64,000 nt of DNA from Flectonema sp. DT1601 (GCA_964019425.1 OZ025822.1:744001-808000); one strand, 5' to 3'. Shown: positions 12,110 to 24,607, counted from the first letter of the stretch. The notes: generated by a model not told the origin, from the letters alone. A program made the numbers and translations.

Positions 12110-13414
12110 AAAAGATTAAACAATGTTATCATTGTATTTTTATCGATCGACTATGTCGATTACTTTCTATTTTCCGTCCTGGTCAAGACGCTAAACTGAT
12201 TGTTTTTTTTTTTTTTTCAAAATTAATAAAAAAGAATATAAAAAAAAAAATAAAAAAAAGAATAAACAATGTTATCATTGTTTTTTTATCGTTCGACTTT
12301 GTCGACTAATTTCTATTCTCCGTTTTTTTCTTAAAAAATAAATAAAAAGAATTTAAAAAAAAAAAAAAAAAAAAAAGAATAAACAATGTTATCATTGTTT
12401 TTTTATCGATCGACTATGTCGATTACTTTCTATTTTCCGTTTTTTTCTTTAAAAATAAATAAAAAGAATAAAAAAAAAAAAAAAAGGAATAAACAATGTT
12501 ATCATTGTTTTTATTTTATCGATCGACTATGTCGATTACTTTCTATTTTCCGTCCTGGTCAAGACGCTAAACTGATTGTTTTTTCTTTAAAAAATAAAAA
12601 GAAGGATTTAAAAAAAAGAAGAAAAAAAAAAAAAAGAATAAACAATGTTATCATTGTTTTTTTATCGATCGACTATGTCGATTACTTTCTATTTTCCGTT
12701 TTTTTCTTTAAAAATAAATAAAAAGAATAAAAAAAAAAAAAAAAGGAATAAACAATGTTATCATTGTTTTTATTTTATCGATCGACTATGTCGATTACTT
12801 TCTATTTTCCGTCCTGGTCAAGACGCTAAACTGATTGTTTTTTCTTTAAAAAATAAAAAGAAGGATTTAAAAAAAAGAAGAAAAAAAAAAAAAAGAATAA
12901 ACAATGTTATCATTGTTTTTTTATCGATCGACTATGTCGATCACTTTCTATTTTTCGTCCTGGTCAAGACGCTAAACTGATTGTTTTTTCTTTAAAAATA
13001 ATAAAAAGGATTTAAAAAAAAAAAAAAAAAAAAAAAGAATAAACAATGTTATCATTGTTTTTTTATCGATCGACTATGTCGATCACTTTCTATTTTCCGT
13101 CCTGGTCAAGACGCAAAACTGATTGTTTTTTTTTCAAAATTAATAAAAAAGAATACAAAAAAAAATAAAAAAAAAAAGAATAAACAATGTTATCATTGTT
13201 TTTTTTTTTATCGTTCGACGTTGTTGACTAATTTCTATTTTCCGTTTTTTTTTTTTCTTTTTAAAAAATAAATAAAAAGATTTAAAAAAAAAAAAAAAAA
13301 GAATAAACAATGTTATCATTGTTTTTTTTATCGATCGACTATGTCGATTACTTTCTATTTTCCGTCCTGGTCAAGACGCTAAACTGATTGTTTTTTCTTT
13401 AAAAAAAAAAAAAG

Positions 13415-13451
<37 letters not shown>

Positions 13452-14225
13452 ATAAACAATGTTATCATTGTTTTTTTTTTATCGATCGACTATGTCGATC
13501 ACTTTCTATTTTCCGTCCTGGTCAAGACGCTAAACTGATTGTTTTTTTTTTCAAAATTAATAAAAAAGAATATAAAAAAAAAAATAAAAAAAAAAGAATA
13601 AACAATGTTATCATTGTTTTTTTTTTTATCGTTCGACTTTGTTGACTAATTTCTATTTTCCGTTTTTTTTCTTTTTAAAATAAAAAGAATTTAAAAAAAA
13701 AAAAAAAAAAGAGTAAACAATGTTATCATTGTTTTTTTTATCGATCGACTATGTCGATTACTTTCTATTTTCCGTCCTGGTCAAGACGCTAAACTGATTG
13801 TTTTTTTTTCAAAATTAATAAAAAAGAATATAAAAAAAAACAAAAAAAAAAAGAATAAACAATGTTATCATTGTTTTTTTTTATCGTTCGACTTTGTCGA
13901 CTAATTTTTATTTTCCGTTTTTTTTCTTTAAAAATAAATAAAAAGAATTTAAAAAAAAAAAAAAAAAAAGAATAAACAATGTTATCATTGTTTTTTTATC
14001 GATCGACTATGTCGATCACTTTCTATTTTCCGTCCTGGTCAAGACGCTAAACTGATTGTTTTTTCTTTAAAATAATAAAAAGGATTAAAAAAAAAAAAAA
14101 AAAAAAAAAAGAATAAACAATGTTATCATTGTTTTTTATCGATCGACTATGTCGATCACTTTCTATTTTCCGTCCTGGTCAAGACGCTAAACTGATTGTT
14201 TTTTCTTTAAAAAATAATTAAAAGG

Positions 14226-14256
<31 letters not shown>

Positions 14257-14648
14257 ATAAACAATGTTATCATTGTTTTTTTATCGATCGACTATGTCGA
14301 TCACTTTCAATTTTCCGTCCTGGTCAGGACGCTAAACTGATTGTTTTTTCTTTAAAAATAAATAAAAAGAATAAAAAAAAAGAAAAAAAAAAGGAATAAA
14401 CAATGTTATCATTGTTTTTTTTTTATCGATCGACTATGTCGATTACTTTCTATTTTCCGTCCTGGTCAGGACGCTAAACTGATTGTTTTTTCTTTAAAAA
14501 TAAATAAAAAGAATAAAAAAAAAAGAAAAAAAAAAGGAATAAACAATGTTATCATTGTTTTTTATCGATCGACTATGTCGATCACTTTCTATTTTCCGTC
14601 CTGGTCAAGACGCTAAACTGATTGTTTTTTCTTTAAAATAATTAAAAG

Positions 14649-14681
<33 letters not shown>

Positions 14682-14934
14682 ATAAACAATGTTATCATTG
14701 TCTTTTTTCTATCGATCGACTATGTGGATCACTTTCAATTTTCCGTCCTGGTCAGGACGCTAAACTGATTGTTTTTTCTTTAAAAATAAATAAAAAGAAT
14801 AAAAAAAAAAAAAAAAAAAAGGAATAAACAATGTTATCATTGTTTTTTTTCTATCGATCGACTATGTCGATTAATTTCTATTTTCCGTCCTGATCGAGAC
14901 GCTAAACTGATTGTTTCCTTTTTTTAAATAATAA

Positions 14935-14960
<26 letters not shown>
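12110..14960 (+). repeat. Hairpin array of the LINE 3' UTR, about 21 units
   Basis: Each unit has a short hairpin CAATG-TTAT-CATTG, then a second hairpin, then T/A-rich spacer. Two unit types alternate irregularly. Type alpha has ATCGAC-TAT-GTCGAT followed by a third hairpin based on CGTCCTGGTCAAGACG and the word CTAAACTGATTG. Type beta has TCGAC-TTT-GTCGA and no third hairpin. In some alpha units the third hairpin is perfect (CGTCCTG-GT-CAGGACG). I count about 21 CAATGTTATCATTG words. Runs of A up to more than 30 separate units, so the true unit number may be misassembled. Confidence 0.85.
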
Positions 14961-14972
<12 letters not shown>

Positions 14973-15368
14973 ATCTCCCTGCTATCCTCATATCCCCACA
15001 ATAATATTATACCTTTTCATTTTCTCTTTCCTTTTCTGGTCTTTTTTTTTTCTTTTTTTCCTTTTTCATACAACGTTTTTTATTTATATTTTATTTTTTT
15101 TTTTTTTTTTCATGTTTGATTATTTCCTCTTCATATTTTTTTTCTATTCTTTCTTTTTTTTTTTTTTTTTTTTTTTCTCTACCTCTCTCTTAATTCTGTT
15201 CGTTTCTTTGAAACGAAAATTCATTTGAATATTATTCCTTGGTCAGCAACCATCATTGTCGCCCTTTGGGCCTGTTAAAAAAAAAAAAAAAATAAAAAGA
15301 AAGTTTACGTCGGGAATAGGGCAGGAGCCAAAAGCTCCCAGTCCGTTACTTCCCACTTATCGAAATTC

Positions 15369-15809
15369 AGCCTTTTGTGGAGCTATCCACTCTGCGGTCT
15401 TTTTAGGCCCCTCTATCTACTTTGCTTTATAAGACCCAATGTTTCTTCTCATCCAATTGCTTTTCTCAAGTTGCCTCTTCGGCATTCATTTGCCAACCAC
15501 ATTATTTATCAAAATATATATTATAAACAAGTAGTTACTCCGATTTTTCTGTTTTAGAGCGTAGCTCGTTTTCCTTTAAACAGTATTTACCAAAAAAAAC
15601 TCTAGGGTTAGCTGCCCGAAATTAAAAAAAAAGGAATAGTTTAAAAAAAAAGATCTTAACTCATCGATATTGTTTCTGAGCCATTCTCTTTTCTATTTTT
15701 TTTTTTTTTTATTATTGCTACTTCACAACAAAAAAAAAAAGAAACACCGGGCCGGCGGTGTCATAAAGATACTGGCAACCATCTCTCAGCCAACCCAGCC
15801 CCCGAGGCT
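15369..15809 (+). promoter_or_regulatory. LINE 5' UTR
   Basis: Non-coding leader between the end of the previous LINE copy and the ORF. It begins AGCCTTTTGTGGAGC and contains several T-rich tracts. The ORF frame is open from 15660 onward, so the last 150 bases may be translated. This is the only copy of this sequence in the window, which fits the other copies being 5'-truncated. Confidence 0.6.
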
Positions 15810-18800
15810 TTGCAAGAGGCTATTTCGAGATCGGCTCTGGATGGGGATAAAACTTTAGTAGCCAAATGTCCTTTATGTTTTGAGACATACCTCAAAGGTC
15901 CAGTTGCGCATTTTAGACGTAACTGTAAGTTTAGTAAGGAATTTAAGGACTATAAGTCACGTTTTCCCCCATCTACCCACTCCCAAGTTAAAGATTGTTA
16001 CCACTTACCTTGTCCAGAATGTGGTAAGCTTTTCAAAAGTATCGCTACGAGAGCGAAACACTGTGTTAACGGTACATGTAAAGGTACACCTCTGTCTCCC
16101 CTCACAGGGAATAATTCAGACCTGGAACCTCCCTTTGTAGGAGAATCTGTAGATTTTAAAACTTCACAAACAGCTTTCGTTCCTTATAACTCTACAACAC
16201 CCACTTTTACCCCGTTACACCCGTCTCGTCTCAAATTCCGATCTTTTGGAACTGAATGGAAGGACATCGACGTTTCTGCTGCAGAAAAACTTCAAACTTT
16301 CACCGTCGAAACAGAAAATTCTTCAAAACCTGCCGACCAACTTGATAAACTACTCAAAACGGTTTATCAAATATGTAGCGGTTTCTTTGAAGAAACAAAG
16401 CGGAATTTACCCCGCAAACAGAAATCAAGGGAAGAGGTCATCCTCGACCAAGAAAAACTTGAATGTCGTCTGGAAATGAAACAGCTAAGACAGGAGCTCC
16501 GCAAATCTGGGCCTTCTATAGAGAACGCTGTCAAATGGAAAGAGGCAAGAACGAGAATGAAAAGGATTTTCCGAATGTATCGGAATTTAGAAAAGAAAAA
16601 TTTATTCAAAAAATTACAAGATAAATTTCGTCAAAATCCGTTTACTGCCATAAAAGAAGAACTCCAAAAAGAAGATCCTCAACCCCCCTCCCTTGATATT
16701 CCAGAGGAAAAAATAATTGAACATTTTAAAAACAACTATTGTGACAATGAAAAAAAAAAAACTGATTTCACCCATCCCTCTTTTTTACCTAAGTCTGACT
16801 ACAAGACAATGGATGATATCCAGTTCCCGAGCTTCGAACAGTTTGGTATTCTCTTATCAAAGAAAAAAAACAAATGTGCCCCTGGTCCCAATTGCATACC
16901 TTATGTTGTATGGAAAAAGGTCCCAACTTTTATGGAAGCACTTTACAAGGTATTAAAGAGAATTTTCGAACTCAAGGCCTATCCGGATAGTTGGGGCTTA
17001 GCATTTGTAACAATGCTCCCAAAGCCCAACTCCGATGGGAAAGACATCTCGAAAACGAGACCGATAGCTGTGGGCAACTGCGACGGGAAAATTTTTAATA
17101 CGGTTATTCAGGAAGCCGTCGCAAACCACACTCTTTCTAAATTTAATTTTCAAAAAGGCTTTAGGAAAGGTGTCTCTGGATGTATCGAACATGCCACGAT
17201 CACCTCAGAGATTTTTAAAGAAGTGAAAGCTCTCCGGAAAAACCTAACAATTGTCTGGGTGGATTTGGCAGATGCTTTCGGCTCAGTCAAACATCAATTA
17301 ATTTTCTTTGCTTTAAAATATTTCGGAATTCACGAAAGAATAATCGGTTTCTATAAAAGGTATTATTCCTCCATGCGCGTCCAAATCAGAGTTGGAGAAG
17401 GCCTGACGCCCACTATCCCTTTTGAAGTTGGTGTCTTTCAAGGCTGCGTTTCCTCCCCAACCCTTTTTAATTTGGTATTCCAACTACTGCTCTTTTCCTT
17501 AGCAGTTCATCAACAGGAAGCCTACGAGTTTAACAATAAATCCCTCCAACTATTAGTTGCAGCTTTTGCTGATGATTTACAACTTACCACGTCATCAAAG
17601 GCGGGGGCAAAATTGCTAATCAAGTCGCTCGAACAGTTTCTTTCCTGGTCTCGTGGTATGAAAGCGAAACCCCAGAAATGCATTGCCCACAGCTTTGTAC
17701 AAGGGAAACCAGCTAACCCGGACCTGAAGATTAACAATGTTCCGATTACGAATCTCCAGGAAGCTGGAGAGTTCAAATACCTCGGGCGTTGGTTTGAGCC
17801 GAACGCCAAAGAACAGAAATTGCGAGAGCGCCTGACCACTTTTACCAGGAATTTTTTAAAAAAAGTCGACGCCATGCCACTATATGGGTCTCAGAAGGCT
17901 TGGTCTGTCCAACACTTGTTATTGTCAAGGTTAACATGGAGTTTAATGATCCATGACTTATCTCTCCCTTTTGCCAAAAAAATGGACAAAATTATTAAAC
18001 CTTTTTTGAAGAAATGGTGGGGATTTGTCCGCTCTGCGAACACAGTCATCCTTTTTACCGGTTCAAAGAACACTGTTGGTCTCAGACACAAAAGAGTTGA
18101 GACGCTATATAAACAAGCGCAATCAATTAAACTAGACATCCTCAGATCCTCACAGGACTCTGACATGCACGGTGTCTACAATGTTATTATGGAGAAATCG
18201 TCCAACTGGTCGAAAAAGTTTTCAGCTTCTGCTGAGTGGGAGCGCCTTATTAAGTTTTTTTCTTACCGTTCTCTTGCGAAGCAATCAGCTGGTCTTGGTC
18301 ACCGATTGCGCGATCTACGTACTACTCGCCCCGATCTCCTTAAGCGTTTTGAAGTGGAAGCCACAGATGAACTACTGAACTCTTTGAATAAATTACAAGT
18401 CCAAGGTCAGTGGAAGGAGTGGTCTAAATGTATGATAAACGATTTCACCTGGAATAAGGTACTTAGGGAGGGAAATCCTGCCTATATCTCATTTCAACTG
18501 AAAGCGGTTACAAACACCCTCCCCTCACAAGATAATTTAAAGAGGTGGAACATCACCAATGTGGACCAAAATTGTGTTTTGTGTGGCAAAGTGAATCCTA
18601 CCCTCAGGCATGTCTTAACAGGCTGTCCTGTCTCTTTAACACAAGGGAGGTTCACGTGGCGTCACGACAGCGTTCTAAAACGCATTGTTATCTTCTTGGA
18701 AGAGTTGATAATAAAAGCCAACAAAAGAAAAGAAAACCTCCCGCCTCCCTCTCAAACTTTTTTAAAAACAGGGGAAAATAAACCCCTAGAAAGAATTTCT

Positions 18801-20936
18801 AAAGAGACAGGCGAACTTTCACTAGCGAATGATTGGGTCATCCTCGACGATGTCGGTGATAACCGCCTAATTGTTCCTCTTGAAGTGTGCCATGTCTCGT
18901 CCTCTCTAAGACCAGACATTTTTATTTATTCTTTTTTTGCGAAAAGAGCACTGATTCTGGAGCTGACGTGTCCAAATGAAGATCGTTTCGAAACCTCTCA
19001 TGTCTTAAAGGAAAAGAAATACCTAAAGCTAAGAGACTCGATCATCGCTAATGGCTTCGACTGTAACATTTTTACTATTGAAGTTGGCGTACGAGGAAAC
19101 ATCTGCATGGACCAGCTGAACATCTGGACACGTCACATCGGTTCACCTTTAGCACCAACAAAAGCTTTATTTTGTGAATGCACCAGAATCGCCAGACAGT
19201 GCTCATATGTTCTGTTCCAGACGAGGAACCTCCCCACGTGGCATTCAAGACCACTAATGCGCAGCATTAAAGAAGAACCTGCCACTGCAAGTTTTATAAA
19301 AGATGGTAAAGAAATCTTCCCTGTGGAAGAAGTCAAAATCCACAAAGTAACAAAACTGAAAACGATCGAAAAGCTCACCATTGAAAGATCGTGGCTTGAG
19401 AAATGTTTTATCTGGCAAACTTGTTACGCATCGGCTCTTTCTATTCTACTTATTGCCAATGGTTCTTCCTCCCCGGCCCCTTCTGTTTTGTTAGATGAGG
19501 ATGAGCTCACTGGACTCTCCTTGTCATTCTCTTCTATTTCTTCCATCTCTTTCCAGACTCCCCCACCTGAACTCATGTCAACGGGATCGCAAACACTTCC
19601 TGCTGATTTCGCTATAGTGATAAGAACTCAATCTGACATGGGTTCTCAAACCCCCTTGTACAAAAAAAAAGAAGGAAAATTAAGGCTGAAACTTTCCTTG
19701 AAATGCCAGATTTTAGAAAACGAATTAGAGCAAATGAAAGAACGAATTTTTTATGTTCTATTTTTATTTTACTTTAATGCGATGTCAGCCTCCCTCGAGA
19801 AAGACAAGCAGTTACTAAATGGATTACCTGTTGAGATCAAAGCTACCAACCAGGATCCATCCTCACTTCCTCCTGCGCCCCCTGTTTTAATTATTGAAAA
19901 AGATAGAAAAGAATATGAACTTCTGGAAGGAGTAATTCAACGGTTAACAGCAGAACGCGATGAATCGAAGACTTCTCTTTCTGCACTAGTTCGACAATAT
20001 GACTTAGTGGAAGATTACAGGAAACGTGAGCTCGCAAATCTGACTCAGAGAGCAGACCTATCGGAAATGGCGCTCTTTAATTACCATCAAAGGTTTGTTC
20101 TTCTGTCGAACGAATTGGAGACCAAATGTAATGAGGAAAGAGAAAGTAAAATAAGACTTTTCTATACTCAACAGGAGGTCGAGAGTTTGCGTGCCGCGCG
20201 TCCCCGTATGACCCACTTTAGTCAACAAGTTTCCCCCCGAACCCCCGTTCTGTATGAATCTGTTGCTATGATGAAGATAGCAAAGAACTACCTCTCGCTC
20301 TTTACAACTACGAGTAGTCTTTTTACTCCTCTTATTAAACCCCTTATCCCTACCCTTAATTATATCACCCCTCTTTGTCCTCTAGCCTCAATTCCTCCGA
20401 CAATGCCGCAGAGTGAAGCTCTCGACCGCACGCCGACCAAGATTTTACGACAAGAGAGTCACGTTATCTCCGTTAAAGAGAATACACCTATTGCGAGACA
20501 ATGGTCCGAGGGTAGGATTGACTTACTCGAGAACTACTGTCGAGCAGTAGATGACTCTCTCGAAACAAACGAGAAAGCGGCAGAGCTCTCAGAACAACTT
20601 CTGGATGCCCAACTTCGCCTCTCGGAGCTGAATCACCAACGGTGTACAACTCACGCAGAGCAGCTTGAGCAATCCATGATGTTAACGGGACTGGCGAGCG
20701 ATTTAAATGCTCAACTCGCCTTGGCACGGTCTCAAATTGCGGCCCTGAAGTTCCAATTAGCTTCATGGGCAGAAGGTTTGAGTCCGCCAGACACAGAAGA
20801 ACATGAGGAAAATGAAACTCCGCCGAGAAAGTCTGAGCGTTCAACTCTGAAAAAACGAACCCCTCCATCAAGATATCGTTACAATCGAAGGAGATGTTCT
20901 GCTGATGACGTTCACGGTGACTCCACCCCCTTGTAA
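15810..20936 (+). CDS. LINE polyprotein: zinc fingers, reverse transcriptase, restriction-like endonuclease, coiled-coil tail
   Basis: Residues are counted from 15810. Zinc fingers: C20-x2-C23-x10-H34-x4-C39 and C68-x2-C71-x12-H84-x5-C90. Reverse transcriptase spans about 380-720, with first catalytic D485 (VDLADAF) and FADD at 586-589. A CCHC knuckle (CVLCGKVNPTLRHVLTGC) and WRHD motif follow. The restriction-like endonuclease has RPD (D1036), E1051 in ELTCP, KEKKY near 1067-1071 and IEVGVRG. The protein nicks target DNA and reverse-transcribes its own RNA there. Beyond about residue 1230 lies an unusual tail of about 480 residues with coiled-coil stretches and a basic end. Start is uncertain: the frame is open from 15660, the codon at 15810 is TTG, and the first in-frame ATG is codon 223, after both zinc fingers. 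R2 elements are known for starts that do not use a normal ATG. No internal stop, so it may be active. Confidence 0.92.
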   Translation: MQEAISRSALDGDKTLVAKCPLCFETYLKGPVAHFRRNCKFSKEFKDYKSRFPPSTHSQVKDCYHLPCPECGKLFKSIATRAKHCVNGTCKGTPLSPLTGNNSDLEPPFVGESVDFKTSQTAFVPYNSTTPTFTPLHPSRLKFRSFGTEWKDIDVSAAEKLQTFTVETENSSKPADQLDKLLKTVYQICSGFFEETKRNLPRKQKSREEVILDQEKLECRLEMKQLRQELRKSGPSIENAVKWKEARTRMKRIFRMYRNLEKKNLFKKLQDKFRQNPFTAIKEELQKEDPQPPSLDIPEEKIIEHFKNNYCDNEKKKTDFTHPSFLPKSDYKTMDDIQFPSFEQFGILLSKKKNKCAPGPNCIPYVVWKKVPTFMEALYKVLKRIFELKAYPDSWGLAFVTMLPKPNSDGKDISKTRPIAVGNCDGKIFNTVIQEAVANHTLSKFNFQKGFRKGVSGCIEHATITSEIFKEVKALRKNLTIVWVDLADAFGSVKHQLIFFALKYFGIHERIIGFYKRYYSSMRVQIRVGEGLTPTIPFEVGVFQGCVSSPTLFNLVFQLLLFSLAVHQQEAYEFNNKSLQLLVAAFADDLQLTTSSKAGAKLLIKSLEQFLSWSRGMKAKPQKCIAHSFVQGKPANPDLKINNVPITNLQEAGEFKYLGRWFEPNAKEQKLRERLTTFTRNFLKKVDAMPLYGSQKAWSVQHLLLSRLTWSLMIHDLSLPFAKKMDKIIKPFLKKWWGFVRSANTVILFTGSKNTVGLRHKRVETLYKQAQSIKLDILRSSQDSDMHGVYNVIMEKSSNWSKKFSASAEWERLIKFFSYRSLAKQSAGLGHRLRDLRTTRPDLLKRFEVEATDELLNSLNKLQVQGQWKEWSKCMINDFTWNKVLREGNPAYISFQLKAVTNTLPSQDNLKRWNITNVDQNCVLCGKVNPTLRHVLTGCPVSLTQGRFTWRHDSVLKRIVIFLEELIIKANKRKENLPPPSQTFLKTGENKPLERISKETGELSLANDWVILDDVGDNRLIVPLEVCHVSSSLRPDIFIYSFFAKRALILELTCPNEDRFETSHVLKEKKYLKLRDSIIANGFDCNIFTIEVGVRGNICMDQLNIWTRHIGSPLAPTKALFCECTRIARQCSYVLFQTRNLPTWHSRPLMRSIKEEPATASFIKDGKEIFPVEEVKIHKVTKLKTIEKLTIERSWLEKCFIWQTCYASALSILLIANGSSSPAPSVLLDEDELTGLSLSFSSISSISFQTPPPELMSTGSQTLPADFAIVIRTQSDMGSQTPLYKKKEGKLRLKLSLKCQILENELEQMKERIFYVLFLFYFNAMSASLEKDKQLLNGLPVEIKATNQDPSSLPPAPPVLIIEKDRKEYELLEGVIQRLTAERDESKTSLSALVRQYDLVEDYRKRELANLTQRADLSEMALFNYHQRFVLLSNELETKCNEERESKIRLFYTQQEVESLRAARPRMTHFSQQVSPRTPVLYESVAMMKIAKNYLSLFTTTSSLFTPLIKPLIPTLNYITPLCPLASIPPTMPQSEALDRTPTKILRQESHVISVKENTPIARQWSEGRIDLLENYCRAVDDSLETNEKAAELSEQLLDAQLRLSELNHQRCTTHAEQLEQSMMLTGLASDLNAQLALARSQIAALKFQLASWAEGLSPPDTEEHEENETPPRKSERSTLKKRTPPSRYRYNRRRCSADDVHGDSTPL

Positions 20937-23765
20937 TTCTCTTTTTCCTTACTTTCACATCACTTTGTTTAGTTAGTTTTTTAGCTTATTTATTATTTAT
21001 TGTTCGTTTTTGTTTGTATTATTTTATCGATATGTTTATGTCCGTCAGATCATAACGTTAATCAGGTTAATTGTTAATTGTTAATTATAAATGGTCTAAA
21101 CCCCAATCCAAGTTCCCAAGGCTTGGCATAGATTTGAGTGACGCCTTACTGGCCTCCTCATCCTCTATGAGTGGTGAGGGGGCCAGCAATGGTTTTTTTT
21201 TTTTTTTTTTTTCTCTTATTTCTTTTTTTCTTTTTCTTTTACTCTAATATGAAATATTTTTGAACAAAATGTGATTATTAATTTAAAAAAAAAAAAAAAA
21301 AATAATAATGTAAATGAATAATAAAAAAAAAAAAAAAAAAAACATGCCTTGGGAATACAATCAAAGCCCCAATTAATCGGTCCTTTCTTTTTCCTTCTTG
21401 TCAAGTGATCGCTCCACTCGTCGATCACCAAAACCGATTGTATTTATATCTGTTCTTTTCTCAACGATCGGCTATACCGACCATTTTTTTTTTATAAATA
21501 ATTGTTTTCTTCTTCTCGACGATCAGATCCAATTGATCGACCTTTTTTTTTTTTTTTTTTCCTTTATTCCTTCCATCCCTCCCGCTCCCCTAATTTTAAA
21601 TAAAAACAAGATCAGCTCAGCTTGATCGTTAATCTTTTTTTCTTTTTTTAATTTAAACTGATTGTATTTATATCTGTTTATTTTTCTCGACGATCGGCTA
21701 TACCGATCAACCTTTAAAATAATTTCTTCTTCTCGACGATCAGATCCAATTGATCAACCTTTTCTTTTTTTTTCCTCTATTCCTTCCATCCCTCCCGCTC
21801 CCCTATTTGTAATAAAAACAAGATCAGCTCAGCTTGATCGTTAATCTTTTTTTCTTTTTTTAATTTAAACTGATTGTATTTATATCTGTTTATTTTTCTC
21901 AACGATCGGCTATACCGATCAACCTTTAAAAAAATTTCCTCTTCTCGACGATCAGATCCAATTGATCAACCTTTTCTTTTTTTTTTCCTCTATTCCTTCC
22001 ATCCCTCCCGCTCCCCTATTTGTAATAAAAACAAGATCAGCTCAGCTTGATCGTTAAATTTTTTTTTCTTTCTTTTTTGTTGGTCCTAGTCAAGACCTTA
22101 AACTGACTAACCGGTCTTAATTTTAAATAAGTGTTAACCTAGTTTCTCTTTTCCTTTTCAATTTCCTTTTAATACTCTCTATCTGGTCTGTTATGTCATA
22201 TTTCTCATTTAATTTTATCATCCATTTTACTTTTCACTGTTTCCCATCTACATTTTATTTTCAAATAGTTACGGTCTGTTAAAAAAAAAAAAAAAGTTTA
22301 AATAAGTTAAATTGAACATGTTAACTCAATTCCTCAATTCTTCCGTCATGGTCATGACATTCTTTTTCGTTTCTCTAATGCACAAGAGATACCATCACTC
22401 ATGAGATACCAACGCACATACGAGATACCAGCACTCCAGAGATACCGACACGCTAGAGATACCAAGTCACTTGAGATACCTCCTTGTAAATTAATTCCCG
22501 GTATTTCAAATTTGAATTGATAGTGTCAACTCTGCTTGCTGCTCTTGTTAATGTGTTGTCTCCTGAAAGTGATCTTAACTCCTGTAAAAAGAAAAAAAAA
22601 AAGAAATCAAAAAAGAAGAATTTTCAAACGAAGTTATAACAACCCCTACCACCCATTATGATCAATTCCGCTTGTTTTTTTTTTTTTTTTTTAAAACAAA
22701 AAAAAAAATAAAAAATTATAAAAGATTAAACAATGTTATCATTGTATTTTTATCGATCGACTATGTCGATTACTTTCTATTTTCCGTCCTGGTCAAGACG
22801 CTAAACTGATTGTTTTTTTTTTTTTTTCAAAATTAATAAAAAAGAATATAAAAAAAAAAATAAAAAAAAGAATAAACAATGTTATCATTGTTTTTTTATC
22901 GTTCGACTTTGTCGACTAATTTCTATTCTCCGTTTTTTTCTTAAAAAATAAATAAAAAGAATTTAAAAAAAAAAAAAAAAAAAAAAGAATAAACAATGTT
23001 ATCATTGTTTTTTTATCGATCGACTATGTCGATTACTTTCTATTTTCCGTTTTTTTCTTTAAAAATAAATAAAAAGAATAAAAAAAAAAAAAAAAGGAAT
23101 AAACAATGTTATCATTGTTTTTATTTTATCGATCGACTATGTCGATTACTTTCTATTTTCCGTCCTGGTCAAGACGCTAAACTGATTGTTTTTTCTTTAA
23201 AAAATAAAAAGAAGGATTTAAAAAAAAGAAGAAAAAAAAAAAAAAGAATAAACAATGTTATCATTGTTTTTTTATCGATCGACTATGTCGATCACTTTCT
23301 ATTTTTCGTCCTGGTCAAGACGCTAAACTGATTGTTTTTTCTTTAAAAATAATAAAAAGGATTTAAAAAAAAAAAAAAAAAAAAAAAGAATAAACAATGT
23401 TATCATTGTTTTTTTATCGATCGACTATGTCGATCACTTTCTATTTTCCGTCCTGGTCAAGACGCAAAACTGATTGTTTTTTTTTCAAAATTAATAAAAA
23501 AGAATACAAAAAAAAATAAAAAAAAAAAGAATAAACAATGTTATCATTGTTTTTTTTTTTATCGTTCGACGTTGTTGACTAATTTCTATTTTCCGTTTTT
23601 TTTTTTTCTTTTTAAAAAATAAATAAAAAGATTTAAAAAAAAAAAAAAAAAGAATAAACAATGTTATCATTGTTTTTTTTATCGATCGACTATGTCGATT
23701 ACTTTCTATTTTCCGTCCTGGTCAAGACGCTAAACTGATTGTTTTTTCTTTAAAAAAAAAAAAAG

Positions 23766-23802
<37 letters not shown>

Positions 23803-24576
23803 ATAAACAATGTTATCATTGTTTTTTTTTTATCGATCGACTATGTCGATCACTTTCTATTTTCCGTCCTGGTCAAGACGCTAAACTGATTGTTTTTTTT
23901 TTCAAAATTAATAAAAAAGAATATAAAAAAAAAAATAAAAAAAAAAGAATAAACAATGTTATCATTGTTTTTTTTTTTATCGTTCGACTTTGTTGACTAA
24001 TTTCTATTTTCCGTTTTTTTTCTTTTTAAAATAAAAAGAATTTAAAAAAAAAAAAAAAAAAGAGTAAACAATGTTATCATTGTTTTTTTTATCGATCGAC
24101 TATGTCGATTACTTTCTATTTTCCGTCCTGGTCAAGACGCTAAACTGATTGTTTTTTTTTCAAAATTAATAAAAAAGAATATAAAAAAAAACAAAAAAAA
24201 AAAGAATAAACAATGTTATCATTGTTTTTTTTTATCGTTCGACTTTGTCGACTAATTTTTATTTTCCGTTTTTTTTCTTTAAAAATAAATAAAAAGAATT
24301 TAAAAAAAAAAAAAAAAAAAGAATAAACAATGTTATCATTGTTTTTTTATCGATCGACTATGTCGATCACTTTCTATTTTCCGTCCTGGTCAAGACGCTA
24401 AACTGATTGTTTTTTCTTTAAAATAATAAAAAGGATTAAAAAAAAAAAAAAAAAAAAAAAAGAATAAACAATGTTATCATTGTTTTTTATCGATCGACTA
24501 TGTCGATCACTTTCTATTTTCCGTCCTGGTCAAGACGCTAAACTGATTGTTTTTTCTTTAAAAAATAATTAAAAGG

Positions 24577-24607
<31 letters not shown>

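Larger units (their letters stand above)
11235..15368 (+). mobile_element. LINE copy 1, forward part: 3' UTR only
   Basis: This is the forward half of the twin-primed LINE copy. It matches 21841-25718 of the full-length element almost base for base, including most A and T run lengths, except for one extra 259-bp array unit near 12386-12980. The order is: GATC-type hairpins (11290-11450), a GAGATACC cluster (11776-11870), a long hairpin array (12110-14960), T-rich sequence, then the conserved end with hairpin GGAGC-CAAAA-GCTCC at 15324-15338 and the terminus TCGAAATTC. There is no gene in it; translated frames are low-complexity K/F/I strings. Confidence 0.85.

Noticed and set aside
12386-12980. 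ORFs of about 110 codons in the hairpin arrays (also near 22996, 34274, 52046, 53831)
   Set aside because: Low-complexity K, F, I and N strings made by A and T runs; they come and go with unit number.
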